64,000 nucleotides of DNA from JAUVUV01 sp964548275 (GCA_964548275.1 CAZJQI010000009.1:20580-84579); one strand, 5' to 3'. Positions 17,412-26,005 are shown, numbered from the stretch's first letter. Notes: generated by a model from the letters alone, not told the origin. A program made the numbers and translations.

Positions 17412-18635
17412 ATGGAAGTAAATCTGGGCCTAAATTTTTGTGGGATTAACTTTCCCAATCCATTTGTCGTCTCCAAGGTGCCTCCAATCGGGGATGTCGA
17501 GATAATTGCCGCGCAGCTCGAGGCCGGTTGGGGAGGGGTTCTGCTGCGAAATGCAAGCCTTAACATAACGGCAGGGAAGCAGACTATTACCTCCTTGCGC
17601 GAAAAAGTGCCGCTTTACCGGGGGGTGGATTACGAGGAAAAGCGGATGATAGATCTTGGATGGATCGAACCCAAGGCCCCAATTTCACTCCAGGAGGCTG
17701 AAAATTCAATCAGGACTCTTAAGGAAAAGTTTCCCGCTAATGTTGTGATAGCCGGAATGGTCGGCACGAACAGGGAAGAGTGGCTCAAGGTCTCCAGGCG
17801 TTTGAGTCAGGCCGGGGCGGATCTGATAGAATGTGACTTTTCGATAAGCAATGGCGATTCGGCCGAGACCAAAACAGTTATCGCTCATGATTTGAAACTG
17901 ATGGAAAAGGCCACCCGCTATGTCCGCGAGGGTGCGCGCAGTACACCGGTGATTCTCAAGCTTCCTGGAACTTTGCCGGAGCGTGAAATAATTGTAGAGA
18001 CCCTGAAAGAGGCTGGAGCCGATGCGCTGAACCTGTTCTACGAGCCGAAGGGAGTGCCTGGTATCAACCTGACCAATTTCGTTCCGTTTCCCAATGTCGG
18101 TGGCAAGAGCACCCTTTCGATTATGGGAGGCGCGGGGATCAAACCTTACACTCTGGGGATACTTGCCGAATGGGGAATTGCCAACAAGGGACTGGGCCTT
18201 TCAGTACTCGGCGGGGCCTATAACTGGCGGGATTGCGTCGAATTAATCCTGATGGGGGCCTCTATCCTGCAATTCCATGGAGCCGTGCTTCAGCGCGGCG
18301 TGAGGCTTGTAGATGAACTGAAAAGCGGGATCAGCGATTATCTCTCTGAAAAAATGATCTCATCCGTGGACAAGCTTGTCGGCAAGAGCCTGCCGTATCT
18401 TATTACAGAGGAAAACCTGCCCCGTAGCAGACCGGTCGTGGCAGCTGTGGACGAAAAAGTCTGTACACGCTGTGGGATCTGCTACCAGATATGCGAGAGT
18501 TTGGGTTACCACGCGATTAATTTCTCCAACCAGCGCAGGCCCATGATCGATAAGAAAAATTGTGTTGGTGATGGGCTGTGCGTGGCTGCCTGCCCGGTAT
18601 TCAACTGCATGAGCTTACGCCGTGTCTCGAAATAG
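17412..18635 (+). CDS. preA: NAD-dependent dihydropyrimidine dehydrogenase subunit PreA
   Basis: PreA carries the FMN barrel that reduces the pyrimidine ring plus a C-terminal ferredoxin domain. The 407-residue product has a dihydroorotate-dehydrogenase-like barrel (about 1-320) opening with LGLNFCGINFPNPFVVSK. The ferredoxin domain follows at about 345-407. Its first cluster motif is normal: C351, C354, C357, C361. The second reads C384-x2-D387-x2-C390-x3-C394-P, so Asp replaces the usual second Cys, as in Pyrococcus furiosus ferredoxin. Dihydropyrimidinase and ureidopropionase genes are not nearby, so whether the pair acts in catabolism or synthesis is unknown. The last 21 bases overlap the convergent radical SAM gene. 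Confidence 0.87.
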   Translation: MEVNLGLNFCGINFPNPFVVSKVPPIGDVEIIAAQLEAGWGGVLLRNASLNITAGKQTITSLREKVPLYRGVDYEEKRMIDLGWIEPKAPISLQEAENSIRTLKEKFPANVVIAGMVGTNREEWLKVSRRLSQAGADLIECDFSISNGDSAETKTVIAHDLKLMEKATRYVREGARSTPVILKLPGTLPEREIIVETLKEAGADALNLFYEPKGVPGINLTNFVPFPNVGGKSTLSIMGGAGIKPYTLGILAEWGIANKGLGLSVLGGAYNWRDCVELILMGASILQFHGAVLQRGVRLVDELKSGISDYLSEKMISSVDKLVGKSLPYLITEENLPRSRPVVAAVDEKVCTRCGICYQICESLGYHAINFSNQRRPMIDKKNCVGDGLCVAACPVFNCMSLRRVSK

Positions 18636-19553
18636 TCGGCCCTGAAAGCTGCCCCTTCTCTCCAGTTCAGCCTCGATTGCCGCCATTGTTTCCTGTTTTC
18701 GCAAACACCATTGCGGTTCCACAAGCTCACTTCTCGGCACATCCACAGCAAGACGCTGCACGACTGCCTCTGGCGGCACTCTTTCCAGAAAATCGCATAC
18801 CAGAGCTGCGTATTGCTGCATTTCAAACAAGGCGAAAGGCTTGGCGGCGTACTCTGAGGCGAGGCGGGTGTTTTTCAGGATATGCAGCGCGTGGATTTTC
18901 ACTCCCGGCACACGCAGGCTGGCCAGCAGTTCTGCAGTCTTGAGAATCTCGCGTTTTGTCTCCCCGGGCAGGCCCAGGATCACGTGGGCGCACACCGGTA
19001 GTTCGCGCCTGGCTGCCCTGGTAGCGGCATCGATAAAATCGGCCACTGTATGACCGCGGTTTATACGCCTGAGAGTGTTGTCGCTGGCAGACTGTAGGCC
19101 CAGTTCGATCCAGATGAGGTAGTCCTCGCGGTAGGTCTCGATCAGCTCGAGCACAGCCTCGGAGAGGCAATCGGGCCTGGTGCTGATAAAAAGTCCCACT
19201 ATCTCCGGGAAGCACCTGATCGTATCATAGGTTTTCTTGAGATAGTCCAGTGGGGCATAGGTCGAGCTGTAGGCCTGGAAATAGGCGATGAACTTACTCG
19301 CATGAAACCTTCGGCACATGTAATCGATGCCCTGCTCGAGCTGTTCACTCAGGGGGGGAACGCCTTTTCTGGTGTTATAGCTGAAACCCTCGTTACTGCA
19401 GTAGATACAACCGCCGGTGCCGCAGGTTCCATCGCGGTTGGGGCAGGTGAATCCAGCATCGAGCGAAACCTTGTGCACCCGGCAGCCGAAAGTTTCTTTC
19501 AGATAGCTATTGAAAGTGCGGTATCTTTTTCCGTGGTAGAAGTGAGAGGACAT
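18615..19553 (-). CDS. Radical SAM protein, TIGR01212/YhcC type
   Basis: The 312-residue protein has the cluster region of this family: C37 in GFTCPNRDG, then GGC49-x-x-C52 (with an extra C44), which would hold the SAM-cleaving [4Fe-4S] cluster. The following FIAYFQAYSSTYAPL and GLFISTRPDCL stretches are characteristic of the YhcC group. The family is related to Elp3-like radical SAM enzymes but its substrate is, to my knowledge, not established. ATG 19553 has a GGTGG sequence close upstream. Its 3' end overlaps preA on the other strand by 21 bases, and it lies 36 bases downstream of the SPOR gene start-to-stop run, so it could be the last gene of that minus-strand group or stand alone. Confidence 0.85.
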   Translation of the reverse strand: MSSHFYHGKRYRTFNSYLKETFGCRVHKVSLDAGFTCPNRDGTCGTGGCIYCSNEGFSYNTRKGVPPLSEQLEQGIDYMCRRFHASKFIAYFQAYSSTYAPLDYLKKTYDTIRCFPEIVGLFISTRPDCLSEAVLELIETYREDYLIWIELGLQSASDNTLRRINRGHTVADFIDAATRAARRELPVCAHVILGLPGETKREILKTAELLASLRVPGVKIHALHILKNTRLASEYAAKPFALFEMQQYAALVCDFLERVPPEAVVQRLAVDVPRSELVEPQWCLRKQETMAAIEAELERRGSFQGRLFRDTA

Positions 19554-19589
19554 AATCCACCGCTGGAGTTCACCACTCGTCCTGATTGA

Positions 19590-22500
19590 CTAACCCTCTT
19601 TCTCCTCGATCGTGCCTTCTCTTTGGATAATCTCGGCCCGTACCCCCAGATTGAAAATCTTGGTGCGCATGTAAACAGCCTGCTGTTCGGTTTCGAACGC
19701 ACCGACATAAAGTCTGTAAACAGGCGCCTGGGTGGTATCTGCGGAAAGTTTAACCATATAGGTGGGAATATTGTTATTTTCGAGGCGCTGTATCAGGTTT
19801 TCCAAAGAATCTGCGCTTGAGGCTTCGACTATTTTCAGCACAAGCGGGGTATGCCTTCTGATTGCTCCGCCCCGCATCCGAAAGTTTGCGGCCGTTGTGC
19901 GAAGAGTGCGGCCCACACTCAGCAGAGCGGTATCGGCTTTTTCAACCGATTCGAACATGCCCATGTAGAGGCGGTTCCAGTTGCCGAGGCTGTCCAGAGT
20001 AAGCGGCACGACATATACATCGTTGAGCCCGTTTTCCCTGAGAAGGTTTCGCGCGGCTATCGCCTGGGGGAGGAAACGGTACGAACCGATCTGAATCGAG
20101 TAGGCGAGCTTATCGTATTGCTGGGCGGCCGCGAGCATCGCCTCCCGTTCTTGAGCCAGCCTGATGCTGTCGGCACGGGCTAATTCCTCCTCGTCTTTAC
20201 CGCCAAGGCCGGGGATCAAGCTTTGTACTCTGATAATTCCCGGCAGACGGCGGACAACAAAGGATCTGACAGTATCCTGTCTCCAGATAATAAACATCCC
20301 GGCTGCAAGGATCAGCAGGACGGCAACTGTGGCAAGAGGCCTGGCCCTGGAACGCTTTTCAGGCTTTTTTACCCCTGGGGCGACTTCCGCGGCCTCCGGC
20401 TCTCCAAGATCTTTCAGGGTTATTTCTTCGTCGATATCTTCAAGCTCGGCAGCGTCTGAAAGAAGAGCGTCTATATCCTCATCCGCAGGCTTTTCAACAC
20501 TCTCCTCTTTTTCTTCTGCCGGGGCCTCGGCTTCGGCAGCCACCTCTTCCTCGCCGGCTCCTTCTTCGGCAACCTCTTCCAGAACAGGCTCGGCTTCTTC
20601 CCCTGCGGGTTCTTTTTCCCCGACAGGCTCCTCGGCCGCTTCCTCACCGGGTGGCTCAGGCTCTTGCGTGGCTTCGGGTTCAGCCTCCCCTTCGGTTGAC
20701 TCGGCAGTCTCTTCAGTTACGGCAACCTCCTCGGCCGCTTCCTCACCGGGTGGCTCAGGCTCTTGCGTGGCTTCGGGTTCAGCCTCCCCTTCGGTTGACT
20801 CGGCAGTCTCTTTACTTATCTCCTGAGGTTCAGTCTCTTCAGTTACGGCAACCTCCTCGGCTGCAGCCTCCTCTACCGGTGTTTCTTCTTTTGCTTCTTC
20901 CTCTAAAGGCCCTTCTTCGGCTTCAACAGGCTCTGGCACGGTTTCTTCCTCCGCAGGCGCTTCAGCCGCGCCTTTCTCCTCCACGGGTTCCAACTCTGCC
21001 TCATCGAGAGTTTCCAGTTCTTCTTCTCCCAACTCTTCATGTGGTTCTTCAATGCCTTCTTCGGGGGTTTCCTCTGCGGCTTCTTCTTTCGGAGCCTCTT
21101 CCTTGGTTTCCTCAACGGCTTCTTGCGCTGGGATTTCTTCTCCCGCTTCTTCTCCAACCTCTTCCTCAGAGCCAGTTGCATCAGCAGCGGCGGTTTCCTC
21201 CACAGGCTCGGCGCTTTCAGCGGGCTCCTTTTGAGACTCAGCCGCCTCGCCGAGGGGGTTGGGATCGAGCTGGAGTTCCATCTCCTCCGGCGAAGGTGCG
21301 TTCAGGGCCTCTTCGAAGCTTTTCATCTGCTCCAGAGCACCCCGATCTTCTCCCTTATCGGTTTCCGGCACCTCTTCGACAGCTTCTTCCTCCATCTCCA
21401 GCTCGTCTTCCGGATCAGCCTGTGTATAGAGGGCCTCGGCCTCCTCCTCTTTGGTCTCAGCACTATATTCAACACCGGCGGCTTCAGCTTTATCCGCCAG
21501 GCCGGTCTCCTCAGTTTCAGGCTCCTGTTGAGGTGGGCCTCCAAGTTCGCCTTCGATTCGAATCCCCTCAGCATTCACATTGATAGGTTCGGGAGTTTTC
21601 TCAATGGCCTCAAGTTCGGCCTTTTCGATTCCAGCCTCTGGCTCGTGTGGGGATTCCGCAGCGGTTTCTTTCCCCTTGTCCACGTCTGTGAGTCCAGGCA
21701 ACCTGTCAATATCCAGGTATCCACCGATTTCATTGCTCACAGAAGAGTCATCAGCCGCTTTCACCAACTGTTTTTCATCGTCATCGAGAAATAGCAGTTC
21801 CTCGGGCAGGAATATTTCCTCTTCATCATCCACTCCAGCCTCCAGCGCCTGTTCTCCTTCAGAAACTGCGGCAGCCTTTTCTTCCTTTTCCTCTGTCGGC
21901 TCTGGTTCGGGCGGTTCAGCCCTGTCAATTTCTGATTCATCCAGGCTTGGAGGTTCTTCTTCCTCTGGCGGGAGCTGTTCGGCGATTTCTTCAGTTGCAG
22001 CTGCCGCGTCTGTAACATCTTCAGCTTCCGGATGCTCTTCCACCGCCTTCTTTTCCACTTCGGCAGGAGTTTTTTCTTCGCTTTTTTCCGGTTCTTCTTC
22101 CTCGACCAACCAGATAAAACGCAGGGAGGATTGTGGGGAAGAGCGGCGGCTGAGTTTTTGGATCAGATCAGGGAGTTGTTCCTGGCTTTGGCTGTTGAGC
22201 AGATCAGTGAAAATCAGCACCTGGTCTGCTTTTTCGAGTGCGGCAAGCTCGGTAAACCGTTCCAACGGTGGGCCGAGGATCACAACCGGGCCGTCGGCAT
22301 GGCTGGCGGTCCAGCCGATGAGCCGGTTCCAGCCCGGGTCGGCATAAATCTCGGCGGCTCGCGGAGTGAAAATTCCGGCGCTCAGAGTTTTCAACTGTGG
22401 ATCGCGGGAACTGGTGCGAAAGATTCTTTTCGGTGAAATCCCATAGAGGAAATGATCGCTGAGTCCCTCGTTGTCCTCTTCACCGAGCAGGTCGCTGTGT

Positions 22501-22793
22501 GGTGAGGCGATGTCCAGGTCTAAAGCGACCTTGGAACCTTCCTTAGCAGCGATCCCACGGAAGGCTTCCTCAAGCGCACTCCTCACTTTCGGATGGTCGT
22601 TCAGCGGCAAGAGCGCAATGATTTTCGCTTTCCCGGAAACCTCGCCGACCCCAGAGGCGAAATCTTCCTTTTCGCTGCCGGAAAAAGCATGTTCGAGTTG
22701 AGGGAATTCAGCGCTAAGCCGCTCTGCGATGGACTCTCCCAGAATGGGATATTTCTGATTCAGATCTTCAAGATTTCTGGTAAATTCGGTCAT
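19590..22793 (-). CDS. Giant acidic membrane protein with degenerate ParA/CpsD-like N-domain and two C-terminal SPOR repeats
   Basis: The 1067-residue protein has three parts. Residues 1-235 look like the MinD/ParA/CpsD fold (KIIALLPLNDHP, then KVALDLDIASPHSDLL and GPVVILGPP), but no Walker A GKT/S loop is visible, so it is probably a non-nucleotide or degenerate domain. Residues about 235-805 are low-complexity and extremely Glu-rich with Ala, Pro and Thr, including a duplicated 33-residue unit. One membrane helix lies at about 815-835. The part after it would be periplasmic: two SPOR-like repeats, YSIQIGSYRFLPQA near 890 and a second ending YRLYVGAFETEQQA near 1040. SPOR domains bind denuded peptidoglycan at division sites. 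It lies 16 bases after a glycosyltransferase and is probably co-transcribed with it. The function is unknown. Confidence 0.8.
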   Translation of the reverse strand: MTEFTRNLEDLNQKYPILGESIAERLSAEFPQLEHAFSGSEKEDFASGVGEVSGKAKIIALLPLNDHPKVRSALEEAFRGIAAKEGSKVALDLDIASPHSDLLGEEDNEGLSDHFLYGISPKRIFRTSSRDPQLKTLSAGIFTPRAAEIYADPGWNRLIGWTASHADGPVVILGPPLERFTELAALEKADQVLIFTDLLNSQSQEQLPDLIQKLSRRSSPQSSLRFIWLVEEEEPEKSEEKTPAEVEKKAVEEHPEAEDVTDAAAATEEIAEQLPPEEEEPPSLDESEIDRAEPPEPEPTEEKEEKAAAVSEGEQALEAGVDDEEEIFLPEELLFLDDDEKQLVKAADDSSVSNEIGGYLDIDRLPGLTDVDKGKETAAESPHEPEAGIEKAELEAIEKTPEPINVNAEGIRIEGELGGPPQQEPETEETGLADKAEAAGVEYSAETKEEEAEALYTQADPEDELEMEEEAVEEVPETDKGEDRGALEQMKSFEEALNAPSPEEMELQLDPNPLGEAAESQKEPAESAEPVEETAAADATGSEEEVGEEAGEEIPAQEAVEETKEEAPKEEAAEETPEEGIEEPHEELGEEELETLDEAELEPVEEKGAAEAPAEEETVPEPVEAEEGPLEEEAKEETPVEEAAAEEVAVTEETEPQEISKETAESTEGEAEPEATQEPEPPGEEAAEEVAVTEETAESTEGEAEPEATQEPEPPGEEAAEEPVGEKEPAGEEAEPVLEEVAEEGAGEEEVAAEAEAPAEEKEESVEKPADEDIDALLSDAAELEDIDEEITLKDLGEPEAAEVAPGVKKPEKRSRARPLATVAVLLILAAGMFIIWRQDTVRSFVVRRLPGIIRVQSLIPGLGGKDEEELARADSIRLAQEREAMLAAAQQYDKLAYSIQIGSYRFLPQAIAARNLLRENGLNDVYVVPLTLDSLGNWNRLYMGMFESVEKADTALLSVGRTLRTTAANFRMRGGAIRRHTPLVLKIVEASSADSLENLIQRLENNNIPTYMVKLSADTTQAPVYRLYVGAFETEQQAVYMRTKIFNLGVRAEIIQREGTIEEKEG
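20628..20812. repeat. Perfect 86-bp tandem duplication inside the SPOR gene
   Basis: Positions 20628-20713 and 20727-20812 are identical over 86 bases with an offset of exactly 99 bases (33 codons), so the reading frame is kept. A third, diverged partial unit follows after 20820. The duplication falls in the acidic linker and adds 33 residues. Confidence 0.85.
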
Positions 22794-22809
22794 GCGGTTG
22801 ATTTCGCGA

Positions 22810-23871
22810 TCAACGGGTGAAATTTATTGCCTGTTTGAGTGGAAAATCCCCTTCATCGCTTTCCAAAATCCGGATATTTTCAACTTCCTCCTTTTCCAGG
22901 CAAGAAAGATATTCCTTTTTGGCCCCCATTAGGCCGACCCTGGTACCGAAGTTGCTCAAAAGGCAGGCCGCTCCCGCGCTGTTGGTGATAATTCTGTCAC
23001 AGGAGGTCAGTATGATAAACATCTGCCGCAAATCGTCAAAGAAATAAATATAAGGGCTCGCCTCCTCCCACTTGCGTATTTCTTCTGCGGGGATCAGGTT
23101 CCCGGCGATAAGCAGATGGAGCGGGTCGAATTCCTTGACCAGTTCATTCACAAAACCTCGCAACAAACGTTCCAGGCCCTTTTGATCAGCATCCCACTCC
23201 GGGATAAAGCCGATAAAATTTTCCTTAACCCTGGGACTTTTCCTCTGACGCAGGAATCGTACGGCTCGCCGTTTTTCCTCCTTCGTGGGCTGGAATGCTA
23301 ACTGACCATTGGCTGTGGGCTGTTCTATCTGAAGGGCCCGGAAAATATGCCAGAATCGTTTGGATAAACTCTCTTCCTCAGGAATATTCTTTACGATCAG
23401 ATTATAATATTTTTCATTGCCTGGATCAGGCAGGCCGGTCCTTATTTTTGCTTCGCTGTGGTAGGCAAGAAGAGCCTCCGAACGGCCTGACCAGGAGAGA
23501 TTTATCCCCCAGTCAAAATTTTCCTGCCGAAGGAGGGAAGCTGTTCTGCGGAAAACACTATCGAAAGGATGAGGGCTGCGATGGCTCCAGGGAATTACCC
23601 GCACTCTCTTGATTTTATCCAGCAGACAGGCAAGATCGGGCCTGACCACCACGGTTATTTCAGCCAGGGGGAATTTTTCGAGCAAGGAAGGGATAAACCT
23701 GTGAGTCAGGCTGAAATCTAAGAGACTTTCGCCAGGAACGAAAAGAATTTTGCGCGGGTCGGTGATATAGCGCCTGAAAGAGATTGCTTCCCTGTTCTCC
23801 GGCTGACGGAAAAAGCGCTCCAGCAGCGTATCTGTTTTGACCAGAATGTTTTCGATAAGGGTAGAAACCAT
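22810..23871 (-). CDS. Glycosyltransferase family 9 protein (heptosyltransferase-like)
   Basis: GT9 enzymes transfer heptose or other sugars during lipopolysaccharide core synthesis at the cytoplasmic face. The 353-residue product has the fold markers: KILFVPGESLLDFSLTHRFIPSLLEKFP at the N-terminus, split here as a GD-x-L-like region, FDWGINLSWSGRSEALLAY in the first half, and CDRIITNSAGAACLLSNFGTRVGLMG in the second. The family usually has a D-S/T-G-P-x-H signature in that last loop; here NSAGAA replaces it and the His is missing, so the donor or activity may differ. ATG 23871 has GGGTGG upstream. A promoter is proposed at 23963-23991. The SPOR gene follows by 16 bases. Confidence 0.75.
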   Translation of the reverse strand: MVSTLIENILVKTDTLLERFFRQPENREAISFRRYITDPRKILFVPGESLLDFSLTHRFIPSLLEKFPLAEITVVVRPDLACLLDKIKRVRVIPWSHRSPHPFDSVFRRTASLLRQENFDWGINLSWSGRSEALLAYHSEAKIRTGLPDPGNEKYYNLIVKNIPEEESLSKRFWHIFRALQIEQPTANGQLAFQPTKEEKRRAVRFLRQRKSPRVKENFIGFIPEWDADQKGLERLLRGFVNELVKEFDPLHLLIAGNLIPAEEIRKWEEASPYIYFFDDLRQMFIILTSCDRIITNSAGAACLLSNFGTRVGLMGAKKEYLSCLEKEEVENIRILESDEGDFPLKQAINFTR

Positions 23872-23962
23872 TGTGCCACCCGGCGATGGAATAAAATAAA
23901 AGTAAAGCCGCCAGCAACGGTGAGCAGCAAGAAAACGATCTACTTGCGATATAATTCAATTA

Positions 23963-23991
23963 ATATTAAAGTTAAACCCTCTATTTGTCAA
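23963..23991 (-). promoter_or_regulatory. Promoter for the GT9-SPOR operon
   Basis: On the minus strand, TTGACA (23986-23991), a 17-base spacer and TAATAT (23963-23968) are seen about 90 bases before the glycosyltransferase start. Confidence 0.45.
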
Positions 23992-24087
23992 TGAAATAGT
24001 AATTTGACGGAATTCTAAACAGTTAGAAATTAGTAGAGAAGTTTTCGTGATTATCGTTAAAAATGTCAAAAGAAAAAAGGTTATTAT

Positions 24088-24984
24088 TTGAAATCAAAAT
24101 TGATGCATAAGCTTGAGTATGCCTTGGTCAGGATTTCGGTTGGCGTGCTGGCCAGAATTCCGGAATCTACTGCTCTGGCTTTCGGTCGCTGGCTGGGTTC
24201 TTTAGCCTGGCGTATGGTGAAATTTCGCCGTGAGCTGGTGATGAAAAGCCTGAAAAGAGCATTCCCGGAAAAGGGGGCAGCAGAGCTGAAGGTTATCGGC
24301 CTGGCCTGTTACAGAAACCTCGGCAGTTGTTTCGTGGAAATGTTCCGGGTTCACCGGCTTTCTACCCCTGAAATGGAGCGCAGGATAATTTTTGAACGCC
24401 GCCAGATCATGGATCAGGCTCTCGAGAAAGGCCGGGGAGTGATCAACGTTACTTTCCACTACGGCAACTGGGAGCTGATGGGAGCATTTGCCGCACGCTC
24501 CGGGATGCCGCTGGATGTTATCGCCAGGGGACAGAGAAACCCCTATTTCGACAGGTATGTCAAGGGCCTGCGCCGGTCAAACGGGATGCACCTGATCCCG
24601 GTGAGCAGGGCGAAAAGCGAGGTGGTGCGCTCTCTGCGCTCAGGGCGGATAGTCTCCTTTCTGGCTGACCAGGATGCGCACCAGGTAGGAGTCTTTGTCG
24701 ATTTCCTGGGCCGGCCCGCCTCAACTCCCAAAGGGCCGGTGCTTTACGCGTTCAAGACCGGAGCGCCGGTGGTGCTCTCGATCATGCTGCCGCAAGCGGG
24801 CGGCAGGTGGAAGATAGTTTTCGAACCCGTGCCGCGCCCGGATTCAAATAATATGGAGGAATTTATCAGAGAGATGACCGCTTATTATACCAGCCGCCTG
24901 GAGTATTACGTGAGACAAGCCCCGGAGCACTGGTTCTGGCCCCACCGGAGGTGGAAAACGGAGCCTTGCAAAGTAGCCAATTAA
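24088..24984 (+). CDS. Lysophospholipid acyltransferase family protein (LpxL/HtrB-like)
   Basis: Family members transfer acyl chains onto lipid A precursors at the inner membrane. The 298-residue protein matches HtrB/LpxL in length and has the catalytic H-x4-E motif as H124-Y-G-N-W-E129. The later DQDAHQVGVFVDFLGRPASTPKGP stretch, split here for length, is the typical second conserved block. An N-terminal hydrophobic segment is consistent with membrane association. The probable start is TTG 24088, because AAAGG lies seven bases upstream; ATG 24103 is 22 bases from it. The gene is divergent from the GT9 operon, which fits a shared role in outer-membrane lipid synthesis. Confidence 0.85.
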   Translation: MKSKLMHKLEYALVRISVGVLARIPESTALAFGRWLGSLAWRMVKFRRELVMKSLKRAFPEKGAAELKVIGLACYRNLGSCFVEMFRVHRLSTPEMERRIIFERRQIMDQALEKGRGVINVTFHYGNWELMGAFAARSGMPLDVIARGQRNPYFDRYVKGLRRSNGMHLIPVSRAKSEVVRSLRSGRIVSFLADQDAHQVGVFVDFLGRPASTPKGPVLYAFKTGAPVVLSIMLPQAGGRWKIVFEPVPRPDSNNMEEFIREMTAYYTSRLEYYVRQAPEHWFWPHRRWKTEPCKVAN

Positions 24985-25103
24985 ATCTTGAATACTAGCC
25001 TAAACTCTTAATGAGTGGGATCTAGTCCACAGGGCAACGATTTATTCTTTCTTAACAATATTTATTATATTGAGAGCTTTTTTAATAGTCTTTACCTTGT
25101 TGC

Positions 25104-25132
25104 TTGACTGAGTTGGGTAGGTCTTATATATT
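25104..25132 (+). promoter_or_regulatory. Promoter for the DeoR-regulated operon
   Basis: TTGACT (25104-25109), a 17-base spacer and TATATT (25127-25132) form a good promoter, with start near 25139. It lies about 70 bases before the regulator gene. Confidence 0.55.
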
Positions 25133-25134
25133 CC

Positions 25135-25159
25135 CGAAACCAATCGAAAGATAACGAAA
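25135..25159 (+). promoter_or_regulatory. Triple CGAAA direct repeat, likely DeoR-family operator
   Basis: CGAAA occurs at 25135, 25145 and 25155, an exact 10-base spacing, directly after the -10 box and across the expected transcription start. DeoR-family repressors such as GlpR and AgaR are known to bind short direct repeats containing TTTC or TTCG, which is the complement of this unit. Autorepression is therefore a reasonable inference. Confidence 0.5.
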
Positions 25160-25204
25160 AAACGTCCATCTAATTAAATTGTAAGTTTTTACTGCAAAAT
25201 ATCA

Positions 25205-26005
25205 ATGTTTACAGAGGAAAGACAGAAAAAAATTCTGGACCTGATCCAGCGCAAAGGGCGGCTTAAAATTTCCGAGCTGACCAGAATGTTCGGAGTAAGC
25301 GAGGTTACCCTGCGCTCGGACCTGTCTAGCCTGGCCCGACAGGGATACCTGACCCGCACGCATGGAGGCGCGCTCCTTCACGAGCGCAGCATTTTCCCGG
25401 GCAAAGCGGTCTTGAGTTTCGGCGAAAAGGAGGTGGCCAATCTGGCGGCCAAGCGCCGTATCGGCAAGAAAGCTGCGGAGTTTATCGCCGATGGAATGAA
25501 CATCCTGCTCGATGCCGGCACGACGATCCTCGAGATCGCCCGCAACCTGCATCAATTCAAGGGTCTCACCGTAATCACAGATTCGATCCCGGTAGCAGTG
25601 GAGCTGAGCGATCACGATGATATCACAGTGATCCTTACCGGCGGGCTGCTGCGTTCGGCCAGCCTGGCTGTGATCGGCCCTGAAAGCTGGTCAATGCTGG
25701 AGAAAATCCACGTGCAGCGCGCGTTTATCGGAGCCAGGGGAGTCTCTCTCCAGCAGGGGTTTTTCTGCGGCAACGCTATCGAAGGTGAGACCAAGAAACG
25801 GATGATGGCCTGCGCGGAGGAAACTTTTGCAGTAGTTGACAGCAGTAAGTTCAGCTCCACCAGCCTGGTGCCTTTCGCCTCATTCGATGATTTCGACTAT
25901 CTTCTGGTAGATCGTCTGAATAAAAATATCCTTGAAAAAATGAGTGAGAAAAATTTGAAGGTAATTACCTGCAACCCCAAAACGCATACAGCAGGGAGAA
26001 AGTGA
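25205..26005 (+). CDS. DeoR/GlpR-family sugar-phosphate-responsive repressor
   Basis: The 266-residue protein has the N-terminal DeoR helix-turn-helix (RQKKILDLIQRKGRLKISEL, then FGVSEVTLRSDLSSLARQGYL and THGGAL at about residues 5-60). A C-terminal DeoRC sugar-phosphate sensor domain follows, with LDAGTTILEIARNL and VITDSIPVAVEL. Such proteins usually repress nearby sugar catabolism genes until a phosphorylated intermediate binds. It is first in the uronate-type cluster and overlaps the next gene by one base (TGATG), so regulator and phosphofructokinase are co-translated. The triple CGAAA repeat in its promoter is a candidate autoregulatory site. No strong Shine-Dalgarno is seen before ATG 25205. 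Confidence 0.88.
   Translation: MFTEERQKKILDLIQRKGRLKISELTRMFGVSEVTLRSDLSSLARQGYLTRTHGGALLHERSIFPGKAVLSFGEKEVANLAAKRRIGKKAAEFIADGMNILLDAGTTILEIARNLHQFKGLTVITDSIPVAVELSDHDDITVILTGGLLRSASLAVIGPESWSMLEKIHVQRAFIGARGVSLQQGFFCGNAIEGETKKRMMACAEETFAVVDSSKFSSTSLVPFASFDDFDYLLVDRLNKNILEKMSEKNLKVITCNPKTHTAGRK

Noticed and set aside
20628..20812. Direct repeats that could suggest a CRISPR array
   Set aside because: Only two identical units, in frame within a coding region, with a 13-base remainder instead of variable spacers.
20164..22347. Several long plus-strand frames opposite the SPOR gene, rich in Ser or Leu
   Set aside because: They arise from the complement of Glu-rich codons, which leaves few stops. 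No start signals or domains are seen.
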